From contig NZ_WKJZ01000003.1 in NCBI RefSeq assembly GCF_009763245.1, positions 372,001 through 436,000 of the forward strand: a stretch of 64,000 bases of DNA, given 5' to 3'. The notes under the pieces were generated by a model. That model had not been told where the DNA came from and searched no databases. It saw nothing but the letters and a program-made list of their open reading frames with translations. A program made the translations under genes and the position numbers. Source of the DNA: Pseudomonas xionganensis. GTDB taxonomy: Bacteria; Pseudomonadota; Gammaproteobacteria; Pseudomonadales; Pseudomonadaceae. Of this stretch, positions 27,601-36,189 are shown in pieces (position 1 is the stretch's first letter; each line of letters opens with the position of its first letter).

Positions 27601-28698
27601 TTATTCAGCCGGCAGGTATTCTACAACCTCCAGGTCGAAACCGGATATTGCGTTGAACTTCATCGGCGAGCTCATCAGGCGCATCTTGCGCACGCCCAGG
27701 TCACGCAGGATCTGCGAGCCGGCACCAACGGTGCTGTAGGTGGTCGGGTTGGCTGCGGCTTTCGCTTCGCCGCCCAGCTGACGCTCCAGGTGGGCCAGCA
27801 GGTCCGGGCCGGTCAGCGGGTTGCCCAGCAGCAGCACCACGCCGCTGCCGGCCCTGGCCACCTCGGCCATGGCCGCGCGCAGGCTCCAGCGGCCACCCTG
27901 CTTGACCATAAACAGGTCGCGCAGCGGGTCCATATTGTGCACCCGCACCAGGGTCGGCTCCTCGGCGCAGATCTTGCCCAGGGTCAGGGCCATATGCACG
28001 TCGTTCTCCACCGAATCGCGGTAGGTGACCAGGTTGAACTGGCCCAGCTCGCTGTCCAGCACCTGCTCGCTGACGCGCTCCACGGTGCGCTCGTGGATCA
28101 GGCGGTAGTGGATCAGGTCGGCAATGGTGCCGATCTTCAGGTTGTGCTCTTCGGCGAACTTTTCCAGCTCCGGGCGACGGGCCATGGTGCCGTCGTCGTT
28201 CATGATCTCGCAGATCACCCCGCTCGGCTCGAAACCGCCCATGCGCGCCAGGTCGCAGGCCGCCTCGGTATGGCCGGCTCGGGCCAGCACGCCGCCAGGC
28301 TGGGCCATCAGCGGGAAGATATGGCCGGGGCTGACGATATCGTCGGCCACCGCATTGCGCGCCACGGCGGCCTGCACGGTACGTGCGCGGTCGGCGGCGG
28401 AGATGCCGGTGGTCACCCCGGTGGCGGCTTCGATGGACACGGTGAACTTGGTGCCGAAGCCGGAGCCGTTGCGCGGCGCCATCAGCGGCAGCTTGAGCAG
28501 CTCGCAGCGCTCGCGGGTCATCGGCATGCAGATCAGGCCGCGGGCGAAGCGCGCCATGAAATTGATGTGCTCGGCAGTCACGCATTCGGAGGCAATGATG
28601 ATATCGCCTTCGTTCTCGCGGTCCTCGTCATCCATCAGGATGACCATCTTGCCGGCGCGGATGTCTTCGATCAGTTCTTCAGCGGTGTTGAGCGCCAT
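27601..28698 (-). CDS. ribB: 3,4-dihydroxy-2-butanone-4-phosphate synthase with degenerate GTP cyclohydrolase II-like domain
   Basis: The enzyme makes dihydroxybutanone phosphate from ribulose-5-phosphate. It has 365 residues. The N-terminal RibB domain (about 1-200) is intact: DDEDRENEGDIIIA near residue 23, TGVTTGISAADRA, and HTEAACDLARMGG. The C-terminal half resembles RibA (about 205-350) but lacks the C-x10-C-x-C zinc cysteines and the RQEGRG loop, so cyclohydrolase activity is not expected. Complete RibA is encoded at 22620. The gene is 11 bases after ribC, in the FMN-riboswitch operon. Confidence 0.95.
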   Translation of the reverse strand: MALNTAEELIEDIRAGKMVILMDDEDRENEGDIIIASECVTAEHINFMARFARGLICMPMTRERCELLKLPLMAPRNGSGFGTKFTVSIEAATGVTTGISAADRARTVQAAVARNAVADDIVSPGHIFPLMAQPGGVLARAGHTEAACDLARMGGFEPSGVICEIMNDDGTMARRPELEKFAEEHNLKIGTIADLIHYRLIHERTVERVSEQVLDSELGQFNLVTYRDSVENDVHMALTLGKICAEEPTLVRVHNMDPLRDLFMVKQGGRWSLRAAMAEVARAGSGVVLLLGNPLTGPDLLAHLERQLGGEAKAAANPTTYSTVGAGSQILRDLGVRKMRLMSSPMKFNAISGFDLEVVEYLPAE

Positions 28699-28709
28699 GG
28701 GGCGTCTCC

Positions 28710-29372
28710 TTAATTCTTCAGGTAGCCGTGTTCGGCCAGAAAGCTTTCGGTCAGGCCCGATGCCTTGGGTTCGGCGGCCTTGTCGCCGAGCAGCAGGCGC
28801 TCCAGGTAACGCGCCAGCAGGTCCACTTCGAGGTTGACCTGACGCCCCGGGCGGTAGTCGACCATGATGGTCTCGGCCAGGGTGTGCGGCACGATGGTCA
28901 GCTCGAATTCGGCGCCATTGACCGCGTTGACCGTCAGGCTGGTGCCGTCGACGGTGATCGAGCCCTTGTGCGCGATGTACTTGGCCAGCTCACGGGGCGC
29001 GCGGATCCTGAACTGCACGGCGCGGGCATTGTCCTCGCGGGAGATGACCTCACCGATACCATCGACATGACCACTGACCAGATGACCGCCCAGGCGGCTG
29101 GTCGGGGTCAGGGCCTTTTCCAGGTTGACCGGGCTGCCGGCCTTGAGGTCGATAAAGGCGGTGCGCGCCAGGGTTTCGCGGCTGACATCGGCCCAGAAGC
29201 CATCACCCGGCAATTCCACGGCGGTCAGGCACACGCCGTTGACGGCAATGCTGTCGCCCAGCTTCACGTCGGCCAGATCCAGCTTGCCAGTGGCCACATA
29301 GACCCGTACATCGCCGCCCTTGGGGGTCAGCGCACGGATACTGCCAATGGCTTCAATAATCCCGGTAAACAT
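28710..29372 (-). CDS. ribC: Riboflavin synthase (alpha subunit)
   Basis: It dismutates two lumazines into riboflavin and the pyrimidine. It has 220 residues with the characteristic duplicated barrel. Repeat 1 begins MFTGIIEAIGSIRAL and includes GDSIAVNGVCLTAVEL. Repeat 2 includes GGHLVSGHVDGIGEVI and KGSITVDGTSLTVN. The ATG at 29372 has GGGAGG upstream. It is the first gene after the FMN riboswitch, so riboswitch control should reach ribC, ribBA, ribH and perhaps nusB. It is named ribE in E. coli usage. Confidence 0.97.
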   Translation of the reverse strand: MFTGIIEAIGSIRALTPKGGDVRVYVATGKLDLADVKLGDSIAVNGVCLTAVELPGDGFWADVSRETLARTAFIDLKAGSPVNLEKALTPTSRLGGHLVSGHVDGIGEVISREDNARAVQFRIRAPRELAKYIAHKGSITVDGTSLTVNAVNGAEFELTIVPHTLAETIMVDYRPGRQVNLEVDLLARYLERLLLGDKAAEPKASGLTESFLAEHGYLKN

Positions 29373-29481
29373 CACACCTCCCCTGATCGCGACTCGTGGC
29401 AGGCAACAGGCCCGCCGCAAGAAAAATACAAGACATCACGCCACTCCTGTTTGCTGACAAACAGGGCGTATGGGAGCGAAA

Positions 29482-29526
29482 GGGATTTCACGGGCGCAGT
29501 CAGGCCGCGCCCCTGGAGGGAATCCC
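29482..29526 (-). promoter_or_regulatory. Hairpin 3' of the FMN riboswitch (candidate terminator/expression platform)
   Basis: On the minus strand, GGGATT (29526-29521) pairs with AATCCC (29487-29482), and an inner stem GGGCGC/GCGCCC closes the loop. The run TTTCGC follows. This could be a riboswitch-controlled terminator, but the U-tract is short. A further stem, CCTGTTTG/CAAACAGG (29446-29465), lies downstream. Confidence 0.5.
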
Positions 29527-29686
29527 GCTCTCTCTTTATCCGGACTCTAACCGTCGGCCCCGGAATCACACCGGGTCTGCTGACCTTGCCTGGCTGTGTT
29601 CAAACAGCCCCGGCAAGCGCTCGCGGGCTAGACGCAAAAGCATCATTACCGCCGGTGGGGAATTACACCCCGCCCTGAGAACGTAC
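29527..29686 (-). promoter_or_regulatory. FMN riboswitch (RFN element)
   Basis: Read on the minus strand, the conserved RFN pieces occur in order: GTTCTCAGGGCGGGGTG, ATTCCCCACCGGCGGTAATG, CCCGCGAGCGCTTG, GGTCAGCAGACCCGGTGTGA, TTCCGGGGCCGACGGT and TAGAGTCCGGAT. It lies between ribD and ribC and should repress ribC-ribBA-ribH when FMN is high. Confidence 0.95.
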
Positions 29687-29768
29687 AGGCCACCTGCGTG
29701 GCCGAGTGGCGTTTTACCACAATTGCCGCCGCCCTGCATGGTCAGGCGACCGCGTGAATGGGCCGAGA

Positions 29769-30887
29769 TCACTCGACGGGCTGGGGCACCGCCACAATCC
29801 GCCAGTCATCGCCCACCGCACGCATTTCCACGATTTTCAGCGCGGGGGCCTCAGCCATGCGCCCCAGAGGCAGGTCGAGCAGCGGCCGGGCGCTGGAGCC
29901 GAGGAACTTGGGGGCGACAAACAACTGGTACTCATCCACCAGGTTCTGCCGGGTAAAAGCACCCGCTAGACGCGGCCCAGCCTCCACCAGCACTTCATTG
30001 GCGCCGCGCTCAGCCAGCTCCAATAGCAGCTTACGCAGATCAACATGGCCGTTGCTGCCGGGCACGGCCAATAGTTCATGGCCATCGTCCAGATAGCGAA
30101 AGCGTGCCGAGGCTGCTGCACAGGTGGCCACCATGGCCGCGCCGGCCTGAAAGAAAGGCGCACTCAGGGGCACGCGCAGGCGACCGTCCACCAGCACCCG
30201 CAGAGGCTGCCGGGACAGGGCCATAAAAGTCTGCTCGGTGTCCAGGCCCAGCTCGCTTTCGCGCAGGGTCAGGCGCGCACCATCGGCCAATACCGTATCG
30301 GCACCGGTGAGTACCACACTGGAGCGGGCGCGCAGACGCTGCACCGCCGAACGGGCTTGCGGCCCGGTAATCCACTGGCTCTCGCCATTGGCCATGGCGG
30401 TGCGGCCATCGAGACTCATGGCCAGTTTGACCCGGACCAAAGGCAAACCGTGCTCCATACGCTTAATAAAGCCGGCATTGAGGCTGCGCGCCTCAGCCTC
30501 CAGCACGCCGCTGTGCACCGCGATACCGGCATGCATCAAACGCAGCAGACCATTGCCGCCGACCTGGGGATTGGGGTCCTGCATGGCCGCCACCACCCGC
30601 GCCACCCCGGCATTGATCAGGGCATCGGCACAGGGCGGGGTGCGCCCATGATGGCTGCAGGGCTCCAGCGTGACATAAGCAGTGGCGCCGCGTGCCTGCT
30701 CGCCGGCCTGACGCAGGGCGTGCACTTCGGCATGGGGCTCACCCGCACGGGCATGCCAGCCCTCGCCGACGATGCGCCCATCACGGACGATGACGCAACC
30801 GACCCGGGGGTTGGGATGGGTGGAGTACAGACCTTTACGCGCCAGCTCCAGCGCGCGCGCCATATAGGCGTGATCGCTATTCATCAT
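29769..30887 (-). CDS. ribD: Bifunctional riboflavin biosynthesis deaminase/reductase RibD
   Basis: RibD carries out steps two and three of riboflavin synthesis. It has 372 residues. The N-terminal cytidine-deaminase-like domain has the zinc motif HAEVHAL near residue 52 and PCSHHGRTPPC near 77. The C-terminal reductase domain has VRVKLAMSLDGRTA near 150 and EAGPRLAGAF near 295. Tandem ATGs sit at 30887/30884, overlapping the nrdR stop as TGATG. It lies upstream of the riboswitch, so it is probably expressed with nrdR rather than under FMN control. Confidence 0.97.
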   Translation of the reverse strand: MMNSDHAYMARALELARKGLYSTHPNPRVGCVIVRDGRIVGEGWHARAGEPHAEVHALRQAGEQARGATAYVTLEPCSHHGRTPPCADALINAGVARVVAAMQDPNPQVGGNGLLRLMHAGIAVHSGVLEAEARSLNAGFIKRMEHGLPLVRVKLAMSLDGRTAMANGESQWITGPQARSAVQRLRARSSVVLTGADTVLADGARLTLRESELGLDTEQTFMALSRQPLRVLVDGRLRVPLSAPFFQAGAAMVATCAAASARFRYLDDGHELLAVPGSNGHVDLRKLLLELAERGANEVLVEAGPRLAGAFTRQNLVDEYQLFVAPKFLGSSARPLLDLPLGRMAEAPALKIVEMRAVGDDWRIVAVPQPVE

Positions 30888-31351
30888 CAGCCCTTGGCGG
30901 GCTCACGGGACAATCGCTCAATCTCTTCGCGGAACTCGTTGAGGTCCTGAAAGCGCTTGTACACCGAAGCGAAGCGGATATAGGCCACCTCATCGAGTTT
31001 CTGCAGCTCAGCCATCACCAGCTCACCCAGCACCAGCGACTTGATTTCACGCTCGCCAGTGGCACGCAGCTTGTGCTTGATATGGGCGATAGCCGCTTCC
31101 AGGCGCTCAATGCTGACTGGGCGCTTTTCCAGGGCGCGCTGCATGCCGGCGCGCAGCTTGTCTTCATCGAAAGGCTGACGGCTGCCGTCCTGCTTGATCA
31201 AGCGCGGCATCACCAACTCAGCCGTTTCGAAGGTAGTGAAACGCTCCTCGCAGGCCAGGCATTCGCGCCGACGGCGCACCTGCTCGCCCTCGGCGACCAG
31301 GCGCGAGTCGATAACCTTGGTGTCGTTGGCACCGCAGAAGGGACAGTGCAT
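30887..31351 (-). CDS. nrdR: Transcriptional repressor NrdR
   Basis: NrdR represses ribonucleotide reductase genes when dATP is abundant. It has 154 residues. The N-terminal zinc ribbon reads [17 protein letters not shown]...[12 protein letters not shown] with two CxxC pairs. An ATP-cone follows ([26 protein letters not shown]). The ATG at 31351 directly precedes the zinc ribbon; the longer frame upstream has no homology. The nrdR-ribD pairing is conserved in proteobacteria. Confidence 0.98.
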   Translation of the reverse strand: MHCPFCGANDTKVIDSRLVAEGEQVRRRRECLACEERFTTFETAELVMPRLIKQDGSRQPFDEDKLRAGMQRALEKRPVSIERLEAAIAHIKHKLRATGEREIKSLVLGELVMAELQKLDEVAYIRFASVYKRFQDLNEFREEIERLSREPAKG

Positions 31352-31462
31352 AAATAAGGCAACCTTGGACGGGAAGCCGCCATGGTAGCGCATCCCGTGG
31401 GCAAGACAAGCCGCGCACTTTGCGCTATACAGGCGCCCATATCCGCCAACCGGGCCATTATC

Positions 31463-31936
31463 GTGATCAACCTAGCCAAAGCCCTGCACGCCACGCTGCT
31501 ATGCAGCCTGTTCGGCCTGCTGTATGGCTGCGCCAGCCCTGCCCCTGTGAGCTCAAACGCCGTACAGCCGAGCCAGCACGCCCCAACGCCCGCCGCCACC
31601 CCCGTAGCCCCCGCTATCGTGCCGGCGCATCAGCGCGAACTCAGCGGCACCCTGCTCGGGATCCCCGCCCGGGCACAGGTGGAGCTGGCCTTGCTGGCCA
31701 TCGACCCGAAGGGTCGGCCCTATTCCCTGCTGGCTCATATGCAGCTGCCGGCCAGTGGCGACAGCCTGGCCTTCCAGCTGCCCTTTGATGCCGAACGTTT
31801 CGCCCTGCACCGCCGGGTAGAGCTGCGCGCCCGCGCCCATCTGGATGGCCGCCTGATCCTGCGCCTGCCGCCGCAGCCCATCCCCCATGCCGAAAATCGC
31901 CAGCTGGGCAGCCTGCGCCTGGTGCCGGCGCCATGA
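31463..31936 (+). CDS. YbaY-family lipoprotein
   Basis: This is a small lipoprotein of about 157 residues from the GTG at 31463. The signal sequence ends in the lipobox LLYGC. A Pro/Ala-rich linker follows, then a beta-sandwich domain ([22 protein letters not shown]...), the YbaY/type-III secretion pilotin-like domain. Its role is unknown. The end overlaps the methyltransferase start (ATGA). It is divergent from nrdR. By position it corresponds to PA4058. Confidence 0.75.
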   Translation: MINLAKALHATLLCSLFGLLYGCASPAPVSSNAVQPSQHAPTPAATPVAPAIVPAHQRELSGTLLGIPARAQVELALLAIDPKGRPYSLLAHMQLPASGDSLAFQLPFDAERFALHRRVELRARAHLDGRLILRLPPQPIPHAENRQLGSLRLVPAP

Positions 31937-32589
31937 GTGCGCCGCAACCTCTGCAACAGGCCCTGAGCGAACTGCTCGGTGATGCCCGCCTGAGCGCCAC
32001 CGGCCTGCCCGGCACCGATATCCGCCTGTGGCTGATCGACGCCGAGAATATGGACCGCGCCTTTAGCCCCGAGGAAACCCGGCGCATTCTCGACGAGCCG
32101 CCCTACTGGTGCTTCTGCTGGGCCAGCGGCCTGGTGCTGGCGCGCTGGCTGGCCGAACGTCCCGAGTGGGTGCGCGGCAAGCGCGTGCTGGATTTCGGCG
32201 CAGGTTCCGGGGTGGCGGCCATCGCTGCGGCCAAGGCCGGCGCCCTTGAGGTGGTGGCCTGCGACCTGGACCCGCTGGCCATCGCCGCCTGCCGGGCCAA
32301 TGCCGCGCTCAATGGGGTTGAGCTGAGCTACTCGGAAGACTTCTTCGCCGAGGCCGATCGCTTCGACCTGATCATAGTCGCCGACGTGCTCTACGACCGG
32401 GCCAACCTGCCGCTGCTCGACCAGTTCCTCAGCCGCGGGCATCAGGCCCTGGTGGCCGACTCTCGGGTCAAGGACTTCCAGCACCCGCTGTACCAGCACC
32501 TGGGTCAACTGGAAGCCTGCACCTGGCCCGACCTGGCCGAGCCGGCCGAATTCCGCCAGGTCAATCTGTACCATGCCCAGCGTGCCTGA
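31933..32589 (+). CDS. Class I SAM-dependent methyltransferase (ETFB-KMT/PrmA-like)
   Basis: This 218-residue methyltransferase has motif I VLDFGAGSGVAAIAAAKAG near residue 85 and ACDLDPLAIAACRANAALNG near 109. The post-I motif DLIIVADVLYDRANLPLLD near 145 is of the protein-lysine methyltransferase type (D-V-L-Y). The likely target is a lysine of a protein such as electron-transfer flavoprotein, but this is inferred from family resemblance only. It overlaps the lipoprotein gene by 4 bases and thpR by 17. Confidence 0.85.
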   Translation: MSAPQPLQQALSELLGDARLSATGLPGTDIRLWLIDAENMDRAFSPEETRRILDEPPYWCFCWASGLVLARWLAERPEWVRGKRVLDFGAGSGVAAIAAAKAGALEVVACDLDPLAIAACRANAALNGVELSYSEDFFAEADRFDLIIVADVLYDRANLPLLDQFLSRGHQALVADSRVKDFQHPLYQHLGQLEACTWPDLAEPAEFRQVNLYHAQRA

Positions 32590-33133
32590 ACCCCAGGACA
32601 CGGGCCTGCTGCGCCTGTTTTTCGCCCTGCCCTGCCCGCCTGAACAGACCGCCGCCATCTGCCAGTGGCGCGCCGGCCAGGCGTTGCCCGGGCGCCCGGT
32701 GCCCGAAGCCAACCTGCACCTGACCCTGGCCTTTCTCGGTGCCCAACCGGCGAGCCTGCTGCCCGAACTGTATCGGCTCGCGCAGACAGTGCACTGCCCG
32801 GCCTTTGAACTGCGCCTGGAGCATCTGGACAGCCTCGGCCATGGTTTTATCTGCCTGCGACCAAGCCGAACGCCTGTCGCCCTCGACCAGCTGGCCACCC
32901 TGTTGCGCGAAGCCCTGTTCGAGCACGGCCTGGTGCTGCCGGATAGCCGCACCTTTGTGCCCCACCTGACCCTGACGCGCCAGGCACCCCAGCACCTGCA
33001 TGGCCAGGCGCCGCTATTCGCCTGGCCGGTTACCCACTTCGGCCTGTACCAGTCCTATAACGATGCAGAGGGCGTGCATTATCGCGAGCTAGCCAGCTGG
33101 CCCTTGCGTCCGCCCACGCCCGCCCCCATCTAA
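32573..33133 (+). CDS. thpR: RNA 2',3'-cyclic phosphodiesterase (LigT/ThpR)
   Basis: This 186-residue 2H phosphoesterase opens RNA 2',3'-cyclic phosphates. Both HxTx motifs are intact: NLHLTLAF near residue 47 and VPHLTLTR near residue 130. It starts at ATG 32573, overlapping the methyltransferase gene by 17 bases. Its stop TAA is the first three bases of the MITE-like element beginning at 33131, so the 3' end of the gene abuts that insertion. Confidence 0.95.
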   Translation: MPSVPEPQDTGLLRLFFALPCPPEQTAAICQWRAGQALPGRPVPEANLHLTLAFLGAQPASLLPELYRLAQTVHCPAFELRLEHLDSLGHGFICLRPSRTPVALDQLATLLREALFEHGLVLPDSRTFVPHLTLTRQAPQHLHGQAPLFAWPVTHFGLYQSYNDAEGVHYRELASWPLRPPTPAPI

Positions 33134-33390
33134 CAGACCACTGAAAAACTACCTGCGTTGGCAATCCTGCGTTAAAAGCGACCTCACAGCCGAAGGCTGA
33201 ACGCGCTTTAGCGCGGCCCCGAAGGGGTGAGCGAAGCGAATCAAATGCTCATGTACAACTTGTACACTCCGCTTTTGACTCACTACGTTCGCCCTGCGGG
33301 CCAGCCTGCGGCTGTTACTCCGCTTCGCTACGTAGCGGCCGCTTTTGCCTTGTCTTGCCTGCCTCGCCAACGTTTTTCAACGGCCTGTTA
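33131..33390. mobile_element. MITE-like element A with 20-bp terminal inverted repeats
   Basis: The left end TAACAGACCACTGAAAAACT and the complement of the right end TAACAGGCCGTTGAAAAACG match at 16 of 20 positions. There is no coding region inside. The interior holds hairpins (CAGCCGAAGGCTG) and the string AAATGCTCATGTACA...TGTACACTCCGCTTT (33243-33275). It lies between thpR and cnoX. Element B at 36178-36361 has the same ends and parts of the same interior. Confidence 0.75.
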
Positions 33391-33421
33391 AGATGCAGCC
33401 CTTACTCAAGCGAGAACCCCG

Positions 33422-34294
33422 ATGAGCGACCTGCCCTATATCTTCGACGTCTCCGGTGCCACCAGCTTCGAGCAGCTGGTGATCGAGAACTCCTTCCACA
33501 AGCCGGTGCTGGTGGACTTCTGGGCCGAGTGGTGCGCGCCGTGCAAGGCGCTGATGCCGCTGCTGGCGCAGATCACCGAGGGCTACCGCGGTGAATTGCT
33601 GCTGGCCAAGGTCAATTGCGATATCGAGCAGGACATCGTTGCCCGCTTCGGCATTCGCAGCCTGCCCACAGTGGTTTTGTTCAAGAACGGCCAGCCGGTG
33701 GACGGCTTTGCCGGCGCCCAGCCGGAGTCGGCCATCCGCGAAATGCTCAAACCCCATGTGGCCGAGCCGGCGCCCCTGGCGGCCGACCCCATGGAAAGCG
33801 CCCGCGCCCTGTTCGACGAAGGCCGTATCGCTGAAGCCGAGGCCGTGCTAAAGCAGCTGCTGACCGAGAACAACGAACATGCTGCCGCGCTGATCCTCTA
33901 TGCCCGCTGCCTGGCCGAGCGCGGCGAACTGGGTGAAGCAGAAGCCGTGCTCAATGCGGTGAAAGGCGACGAACACAAGCAGGCCCTGGCCGCCGCCCGC
34001 GCCCAGCTGACCTTCCTGCGCCAGGCCGCCAGCCTGCCCGAGGTGGCCAGCCTGAAAACCCGCCTGGCGCAGAATGGTGAAGATGACGAGGCCTGTTACC
34101 AGCTGGCCATTCAGCAACTGGCCCGGCAACAGTACGAACCGGCTCTGCAGGCCTTGCTGCAGCTGTTTATCCGCAACCGCAGCTATGCCGAGGGTGCGGC
34201 GCACAAGACCCTGCTGCAGGTCTTCGACCTGCTGGGCAACGACCACCCGCTGGTCACCGCCTATCGCCGCAAGCTGTATCAGGCGATTTACTGA
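33422..34294 (+). CDS. cnoX: Thioredoxin-like co-chaperone CnoX (YbbN)
   Basis: This 290-residue protein has an N-terminal thioredoxin domain (about 20-115) and a C-terminal TPR region. The active-site motif is WAEWCAPCK near residue 36, keeping both cysteines, unlike the SxxC of E. coli CnoX. It is a redox-regulated holdase that hands clients to GroEL and DnaK. It starts at ATG 33422 after CGAGAACCCCG, 32 bases downstream of MITE-like element A. By position it corresponds to PA4061. Confidence 0.94.
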   Translation: MSDLPYIFDVSGATSFEQLVIENSFHKPVLVDFWAEWCAPCKALMPLLAQITEGYRGELLLAKVNCDIEQDIVARFGIRSLPTVVLFKNGQPVDGFAGAQPESAIREMLKPHVAEPAPLAADPMESARALFDEGRIAEAEAVLKQLLTENNEHAAALILYARCLAERGELGEAEAVLNAVKGDEHKQALAAARAQLTFLRQAASLPEVASLKTRLAQNGEDDEACYQLAIQQLARQQYEPALQALLQLFIRNRSYAEGAAHKTLLQVFDLLGNDHPLVTAYRRKLYQAIY

Positions 34295-34305
34295 CGGCGC
34301 AAACG

Positions 34306-34340
34306 GTAGGGTGGAAAACCGCGAAGCGTTTTCCACCACC
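34306..34340. repeat. Palindromic repeat (GGTGGAAAAC/GTTTTCCACC)
   Basis: GGTAGGGTGGAAAACCGCG leads into a stem GGTGGAAAAC/GTTTTCCACC around CGCGAAGC. It lies between the convergent cnoX and 109-residue-protein genes. It belongs to the same family as 9326, 38259 and 38327. Confidence 0.85.
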
Positions 34341-34355
34341 TCCCGGCATCGGTGC

Positions 34356-34685
34356 TCAGCCCAGCCAGTGATAGATGGCCGCGTCTGCTCCGGCCTGCAC
34401 GCGAATCTGCTCACAGTGGCGCATGCGCACCAGCAGGCGCTTGCCGGCCTGCTCACTACCGGCCATGGCGACCAGTTGCCTGAGCAGTTGCGGGCCGTCC
34501 ATCTGCCCAGCCTCACGCAGCAGTTGCAAAGCGTTCTGCCACAGCGGCTGCTCGTCAGTGGCGGGGCGAGCCGGCGGCGCACTCTCTGCAGTCCAGTGCG
34601 CCCCCAGGCGCGTCCAGTCCTCGGCATCCAGCTCAAGGGTCAAGTCCACCGGCCAGGCCCCTATATGTCCGCGCACTCTGATCAT
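34356..34685 (-). CDS. Hypothetical protein, 109 residues
   Basis: I do not recognise a characterised family. The protein is soluble and mixed in composition, starting MIRVRGHIGAWPVDLTLELD, with a beta-like N-terminus and a helical middle (WQNALQLLREAGQMDGPQLL). No signal peptide, membrane segment or metal motif is visible. It is divergent from the zinc operon, and the Zur-box-like palindrome sits about 85 bases upstream of its start, so shared regulation is possible. By position it matches PA4062. Confidence 0.7.
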   Translation of the reverse strand: MIRVRGHIGAWPVDLTLELDAEDWTRLGAHWTAESAPPARPATDEQPLWQNALQLLREAGQMDGPQLLRQLVAMAGSEQAGKRLLVRMRHCEQIRVQAGADAAIYHWLG

Positions 34686-34768
34686 TTCAGCCTCCCCCTG
34701 TCATCAGCCCGCATGCTCCCACGGCAGTTGCCGCAGAGAAAGCTCGACTGGCCAGATCACGCACAAAG

Positions 34769-34785
34769 TTGTTATAACGTAACAA
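34769..34785. promoter_or_regulatory. Zur-box-like palindrome
   Basis: TTGTTATAACGTAACAA has arms TTGTTA/TAACAA and resembles the GTTATAnnATAAC-type zinc-uptake-regulator site of gammaproteobacteria. It lies 26 bases before a His-rich zinc-binding-protein gene whose P. aeruginosa counterpart (PA4063) is, from memory, Zur-controlled. Confidence 0.75.
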
Positions 34786-34810
34786 TTAAATCCCCTGCAC
34801 GGAGACCGCC

Positions 34811-35431
34811 ATGCGCCACCTGATTCTCGCCCTGCCCCTCACCCTGCTGCCACTGACCCTTGCCCAAGCCCACCAGCACGCTCATCAAGACGAGCACAAC
34901 CATGGCCACGACCATGATCACGCCGAGCACGCCAGCCTCGACGCCCACGAACACGGCGCCGCAGAACTCAATGTGGCACTCGATGGCCAGACCCTGGAGA
35001 TCGAACTGAAAAGCCCAGCCATGAATCTGGTTGGTTTCGAGCATGCCGCCCAGAGCGAGGCCGACAAGGCCAGAGTGACCGAAGTGCATAACCAGTTGGC
35101 AAACCCGCAGCCCCTGTTTGGCCTCGGCACAGGCAATTGCACGGTCGGCGAGCAGACGCTGGAAAGCCCGCTATTTGCCGACACCAGGTTGCATCAAGCG
35201 CACGACCACGAGCACGCTGCGCACCAGGCTGACGAACATAAGGATGAGCACAGCGATATTCATGCCCACTACCAGTTCAGCTGCCAGCAGCCGCACGACT
35301 TGCAACAACTTGACCTGGCCGAATTGTTCAACCGTTTCCCCGGCATGGAGAAAATTCAGGTACAACTGATCGGCCCCAAGGGTCAGCAGGGCCTGGAACT
35401 CAGCCCTGGCAACAGCACCCTCAACTTCTAA
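34811..35431 (+). CDS. Zinc-regulated His-rich periplasmic protein (DUF2796/ZrgA-like)
   Basis: This 206-residue protein has a signal peptide (MRHLILALPLTLLPLTLAQA). Two His/Asp/Glu-rich stretches follow: HAHQDEHNHGHDHDHAEHA near residue 25 and HDHEHAAHQADEHKDEH near 138. The DUF2796 core spans HEHGAAELNVALDGQTLEIEL. It likely captures zinc in the periplasm for the ABC system downstream. It starts at ATG 34811 with GGAG and is the first gene of the Zur-box operon. By position it corresponds to PA4063. Confidence 0.88.
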   Translation: MRHLILALPLTLLPLTLAQAHQHAHQDEHNHGHDHDHAEHASLDAHEHGAAELNVALDGQTLEIELKSPAMNLVGFEHAAQSEADKARVTEVHNQLANPQPLFGLGTGNCTVGEQTLESPLFADTRLHQAHDHEHAAHQADEHKDEHSDIHAHYQFSCQQPHDLQQLDLAELFNRFPGMEKIQVQLIGPKGQQGLELSPGNSTLNF

Positions 35432-35478
35432 TCCCATGCGAGTAGTAGACCGGCCGGGGCAACCCGGCCGTTTGGTTT

Positions 35479-36189
35479 ATGAGCCAACCTCTGATCGAAC
35501 TGTCCAATCTTGGCTTCGCCTGGCCCAGCCAGGACGAGTTGCTGGATATCCCCGCCTTTCATCTGCAGCGTGGCGAGTGTGTGTTTCTCAAGGGCCCCAG
35601 CGGCAGCGGCAAGACCACCCTGCTGGGTTTGCTCGGCGGCGTGCAGAAGCCTCAGCGCGGCAGCATTCAGGTGCTCGGCCAGGAACTGAGTCGTCTGTCG
35701 GCCGGCGCCCGTGACCGCTTCCGGGTCGACCATACCGGTTATATCTTCCAGCAGTTCAACCTGCTGCCGTTTCTCTCGGTACGCGAGAATGTCGAACTCC
35801 CCTGCCACTTCTCCAGCCTGCGCGCCCAGCGGGCCCGCCAGCGACACGGCAGTGTCGGCCAGGCCGCCGCCGCCCTGCTTGCCCACCTGGGGCTGGGGCA
35901 GCCCGGCTTGCTGCAGCGCCGCGCCGATGAACTGTCCATCGGTCAGCAACAGCGGGTGGCCGCCGCCCGCGCCCTGATCGGCCAGCCGGAGTTGGTGATT
36001 GCCGACGAACCCACCTCGGCCCTGGACGCGGACGCCCGCGAGGCCTTTCTGCAACTGCTGTTCGGGGAATGCCGCGAAGCCGGCTCCAGCCTGCTGTTTG
36101 TCAGCCATGACCAGAGCCTGGCGCGCCTGTTCGACCGCAGCCTGTCGCTGGCTGAACTGAACCAAGCCACCCGCCCCGCAGACCATTGA
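35479..36189 (+). CDS. ABC transporter ATP-binding protein (LolD/MacB-like)
   Basis: This 236-residue ATPase has Walker A GPSGSGKTTLLG near residue 36, the signature LSIGQQQRVAAARALI near 153, and Walker B LVIADEPTSALD near 173. It pairs with the FtsX-like permease at 36376, as in PA4064-PA4065, a zinc-starvation-induced system. The last codons and the TGA stop lie inside the left inverted repeat of MITE-like element B, so the C-terminal residues (about RPADH) may be element-derived. Confidence 0.93.
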   Translation: MSQPLIELSNLGFAWPSQDELLDIPAFHLQRGECVFLKGPSGSGKTTLLGLLGGVQKPQRGSIQVLGQELSRLSAGARDRFRVDHTGYIFQQFNLLPFLSVRENVELPCHFSSLRAQRARQRHGSVGQAAAALLAHLGLGQPGLLQRRADELSIGQQQRVAAARALIGQPELVIADEPTSALDADAREAFLQLLFGECREAGSSLLFVSHDQSLARLFDRSLSLAELNQATRPADH

